A stretch of 64,000 nt of DNA from Flavobacterium gelidilacus DSM 15343 (GTDB lineage Bacteria; Bacteroidota; Bacteroidia; Flavobacteriales; Flavobacteriaceae): NCBI RefSeq assembly GCF_000422685.1, contig NZ_KE383903.1, positions 511,402 to 575,401 of the forward strand, written 5' to 3'. The notes under the pieces are model-generated. The model saw only the letters and a program-made list of their open reading frames with translations. It ran no database searches and had not been told where the DNA came from. A program made the translations under genes and the position numbers. Shown here one piece after another: positions 61,847 through 64,000 of the stretch (the first letter of the stretch is position 1; each line of letters begins with the position of its first letter).

Positions 61847-62899
61847 TTAATTATTGTCTTCTACCTTATAGTTTCTTATCATAAAATTTAATGCTGTTTG
61901 AACAATTTCTCCCATTGAATTGGCTCTTTTGAAATCCATATCAAGAGTTACTTCATAAATTTCTTCTTGTAATTGCTGAATATGTTCAATTGGTGCAAGC
62001 TTTGTTGATTTCATGGCTTCAATTAATCGTCTTAATCTTGCTTTGGTATCAATTAACCTTTTTACAATAATAGAACGTTCTTCTATTTGATATTGTGTAA
62101 TTGATTTAGGATTCAGTTTATTTTGAACTAATTCTGAAAATTTAAAATTCTCTTTAAATAAATGTGGTTTGTAAAGTTTAAAACTTCCTTCATAACTTTG
62201 TTGATCAAAATCGATGGCTCTAATTCTAAAAATTCGTTGGTCAAAATCATAAATCGGAATAACCACAAAATTATAGGAACGCATATCACCTAAAAGGCCA
62301 ATCATACAACGCTCATTGAATTTTACAAACTCTTTTGCTATTTGGGTCTTTTCATTTTCATTGCAATTTTTTAAGTTTTCTTCTAAAAAAACATCTCCTG
62401 GAATTCCAACAATGTGTTCTTCAATAAGTGTGTCTTCATACACTAGAAAATTAATACTATTTGGTGAAATAATATGTTCAATTTCTAAACCAAAAATCCT
62501 TGAAGCATCAGCTTTTTTGATGTAAAAGTGGGTATAATTATCATTTAAAATATTTCTAATCTTTACTCTAAAAGGTTTTGAATTTCCAAAGGTGCAAAAG
62601 TCAATATAATCGACATTTAAATACTCTATACTTCCTTCATCTCCATCGGAATGTAATAATGTATATATTTTTTTTAGACTTCTATCTAATTCTTCTTTTT
62701 CATATTCATTATAATAAACTCTAACCCATAAAGTGTCTTTATCTTCTTTATCAAAAACAGCGATGCTTCCTTGAAAACGTAGTAAATCGTCATAAAAAAC
62801 TTTGGTTTTGGTTAACCTTTTGTATTTTTCAAGATAACTTTTTAAATTGGCGTTTATTGGATAATATTGTTTCTTTAACTGTGGTTTTTCTCCGCTCAT
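61847..62899 (-). CDS. uncharacterised protein with kinase-like catalytic motifs
   Basis: 350 residues, soluble, no signal peptide. I do not recognise a named family. Residues 200-235 contain 'LLGDMRSYNFVVIPIYD' (Asp205-x4-Asn210) and 'IRAIDFDQQSYEG' (Asp230-Phe-Asp), spaced like the catalytic loop and DFG of protein-kinase-like folds. A candidate ATP-binding Lys is 'FYIKKADASRI' (~128). The C-terminal ~90 residues are helical and basic. It is co-transcribed with the VanX-like gene (1-bp spacing). Confidence 0.75.
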   Translation of the reverse strand: MSGEKPQLKKQYYPINANLKSYLEKYKRLTKTKVFYDDLLRFQGSIAVFDKEDKDTLWVRVYYNEYEKEELDRSLKKIYTLLHSDGDEGSIEYLNVDYIDFCTFGNSKPFRVKIRNILNDNYTHFYIKKADASRIFGLEIEHIISPNSINFLVYEDTLIEEHIVGIPGDVFLEENLKNCNENEKTQIAKEFVKFNERCMIGLLGDMRSYNFVVIPIYDFDQRIFRIRAIDFDQQSYEGSFKLYKPHLFKENFKFSELVQNKLNPKSITQYQIEERSIIVKRLIDTKARLRRLIEAMKSTKLAPIEHIQQLQEEIYEVTLDMDFKRANSMGEIVQTALNFMIRNYKVEDNN

Positions 62900-62949
62900 T
62901 GTCTCATTTAATTGTAAAGAAATGTAGCTTTTTTATTTGAATAATAAAA

Positions 62950-63852
62950 TTAATCCTGTACAATTATTTCTTTTGGGTCTTCTTTTTGAAATTCAGGTTG
63001 GATATTGACATGATTAATATGAAATTTTTCAAACAATACTTTCTCTATTTGATGTAACATATAATTGAATTCACTCAATTTTATGTCTTCTGAACAATCT
63101 AAATGGGCTTCTAAGTGTAATTCTTCTTCATTCAAATGCCAAACATGAACGTGATGCAATAATTTTACACCTTTTATTTCATTTATAGTTCTAACTATTT
63201 CTTTTACATCAATATCTTCTGGTGTAAAAAGCATTAGCATTTTAGTAGCTTTCAACAGTAAATCAAATCCAACTACAATTAAATATAAAGCAATTATCAA
63301 AGTTAAAACACTATCAATCCAATAGATTTGATAAAAATACATTAACAAACCTCCTACCAAAACTGCAACAGATGCTAACATATCTGTTAATAAATGCAAG
63401 TAAGCCGATTTCATATTTAGGTTATGATCTGCGTCTTTTTTTAGTAATAAAACCGAAAATCCATTAACTAAAATTCCAAGTGCAGCTAACCAAATAACTA
63501 TTGTCGGTTGAATATCATGTGGATGAAAAAAACGAGAAATTGCTTCGTAAATCAAGTAAATTGCAACTACAATTAAAGATAAAGCATTTACAAAAGCTGC
63601 AATTAATTCAGCCCGTTTTAATCCAAAAGTTTGTTCATAAGAAGCTTCTCTTCTAGATAATTTATGAGCTACATAACTAATAATTAAAGAAATAACATCA
63701 GTAAAATTGTGAAGGGCATCAGAAATTAAAGCTAAACTTCCAGAAATAATTCCTCCAACAACTTGAGCAATTGTAATAACTATATTTAGTAAAATTGAAA
63801 ATAATAGGTTCTTTCCTTGTACTTGATGTTTATGAATATGGTTGTGACTCAT
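62950..63852 (-). CDS. cation diffusion facilitator (zinc/cadmium exporter type)
   Basis: 300 residues. A His-rich start ('MSHNHIHKHQVQG'), six membrane helices, and a C-terminal cytoplasmic domain. The metal sites read 'SDALHNFTDVI' in helix 2 and 'YLHLLTDMLAS' in helix 5, both H-x3-D, the set associated with Zn2+ selectivity. It exports Zn2+ against H+ at the inner membrane. The first gene of the minus-strand run, 50 bp before the kinase-like gene. Confidence 0.92.
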   Translation of the reverse strand: MSHNHIHKHQVQGKNLLFSILLNIVITIAQVVGGIISGSLALISDALHNFTDVISLIISYVAHKLSRREASYEQTFGLKRAELIAAFVNALSLIVVAIYLIYEAISRFFHPHDIQPTIVIWLAALGILVNGFSVLLLKKDADHNLNMKSAYLHLLTDMLASVAVLVGGLLMYFYQIYWIDSVLTLIIALYLIVVGFDLLLKATKMLMLFTPEDIDVKEIVRTINEIKGVKLLHHVHVWHLNEEELHLEAHLDCSEDIKLSEFNYMLHQIEKVLFEKFHINHVNIQPEFQKEDPKEIIVQD

Positions 63853-63860
63853 TATTGAAG

Positions 63861-63968
63861 ATTTTCGGATTTTCGGACATTAGATGTTCAGAAAAAGTAA
63901 GATAGTACTAAACGTTATTTTTAAAAATAACATCTGAAAATCTTTAATCTGAAAATCCGAACATCTAA
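63861..63968. repeat. simple inverted repeats upstream of the CDF gene
   Basis: GATTTTCGGATTTTCGGAC... on the left and ...AATCTGAAAATCCGAAC on the right (63931-63968) are imperfect inverted and direct copies of ATCTGAAAATC. Similar ATCTGAAAATC tracts lie at 24256-24275 and 27941-27951. No gene is seen from 63853 to the window end. Confidence 0.75.
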
Positions 63969-64000
63969 ATTATTATTTACAAGCTATTTTATTGACTCTA

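Overview
The window is AT-rich (roughly 30% G+C by eye) and comes from a member of the Bacteroidota, most likely Flavobacterium or a close relative. Four things point there. The type IX secretion lipoprotein SprE/PorW precedes a split ATP synthase operon that lacks atpD and atpC. AtpB has a long signal-peptide-bearing N-terminal extension. Many proteins belong to families typical of flavobacteria (DUF5687, DUF4254, DUF6427, DUF6341, DUF6909). Promoters recur in the Bacteroidota form TAnnTTTG (the -7 box), usually about 20 nt before the start codon. No rRNA, tRNA, CRISPR array, insertion sequence or phage gene was seen.

Layout. 1-5.7 kb (+): the end of a flotillin-family gene, then a giant AAA+ ATPase of the DUF3686 'DNA repair ATPase' type. 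5.7-10.5 kb (-): an S9 peptidase, a GNAT acetyltransferase, a small lipoprotein and a Wzx-type flippase. 10.5-19.5 kb (-): sprE, a bactofilin, atpZ/I-like, a small membrane protein, then atpB-E-F-H-A-G. This operon has a terminator-like hairpin just after atpE and a 52-bp tandem repeat that begins at the atpG stop codon. 19.6-24.2 kb (-): a compact PadR-controlled operon with three tandem paralogous membrane proteins and an ABC exporter (DUF5687 permease plus ATPase); a near-perfect 16-bp inverted repeat overlaps its promoter. 24.4-31.1 kb: housekeeping genes on both strands (PaaE-like reductase, GT9, DUF4254, upp, DUF6427, DUF6341, purD).

31.2-51.2 kb is a surface-polysaccharide locus. It holds a PaaK/CapK-like adenylate-forming enzyme, an initiating sugar transferase, glycosyltransferases (GT2, GT26, GT4), sugar-nucleotide enzymes (UDP-glucuronate decarboxylase, GDP-mannose 3,5-epimerase-like, RmlA, RmlC, RmlD), three Wzy/WaaL-type polymerase/ligase proteins, a flippase, a Wzz-like chain-length protein and two methyltransferases. 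The 39-48 kb core is more AT-rich and changes strand repeatedly, as expected of an exchangeable O-antigen or capsule core. rmlB and a UDP-glucose dehydrogenase are absent from the window.

51.2-64 kb is mixed: DUF6909 (with a nucleosidase-like C-terminus), a carboxypeptidase-regulatory-like protein, a GH3-family protein, a LytM/M23 protein that has lost its metal ligands, tatA, tex, nnrD, a DUF4143 AAA ATPase with duplicated operator-like repeats upstream, a VanX-type dipeptidase, an uncharacterised protein with kinase-like catalytic motifs, and a zinc CDF transporter. The best candidates for something undescribed are the PadR/three-paralogue/ABC operon, the kinase-like protein, DUF6909, and the repeat-controlled AAA ATPase.
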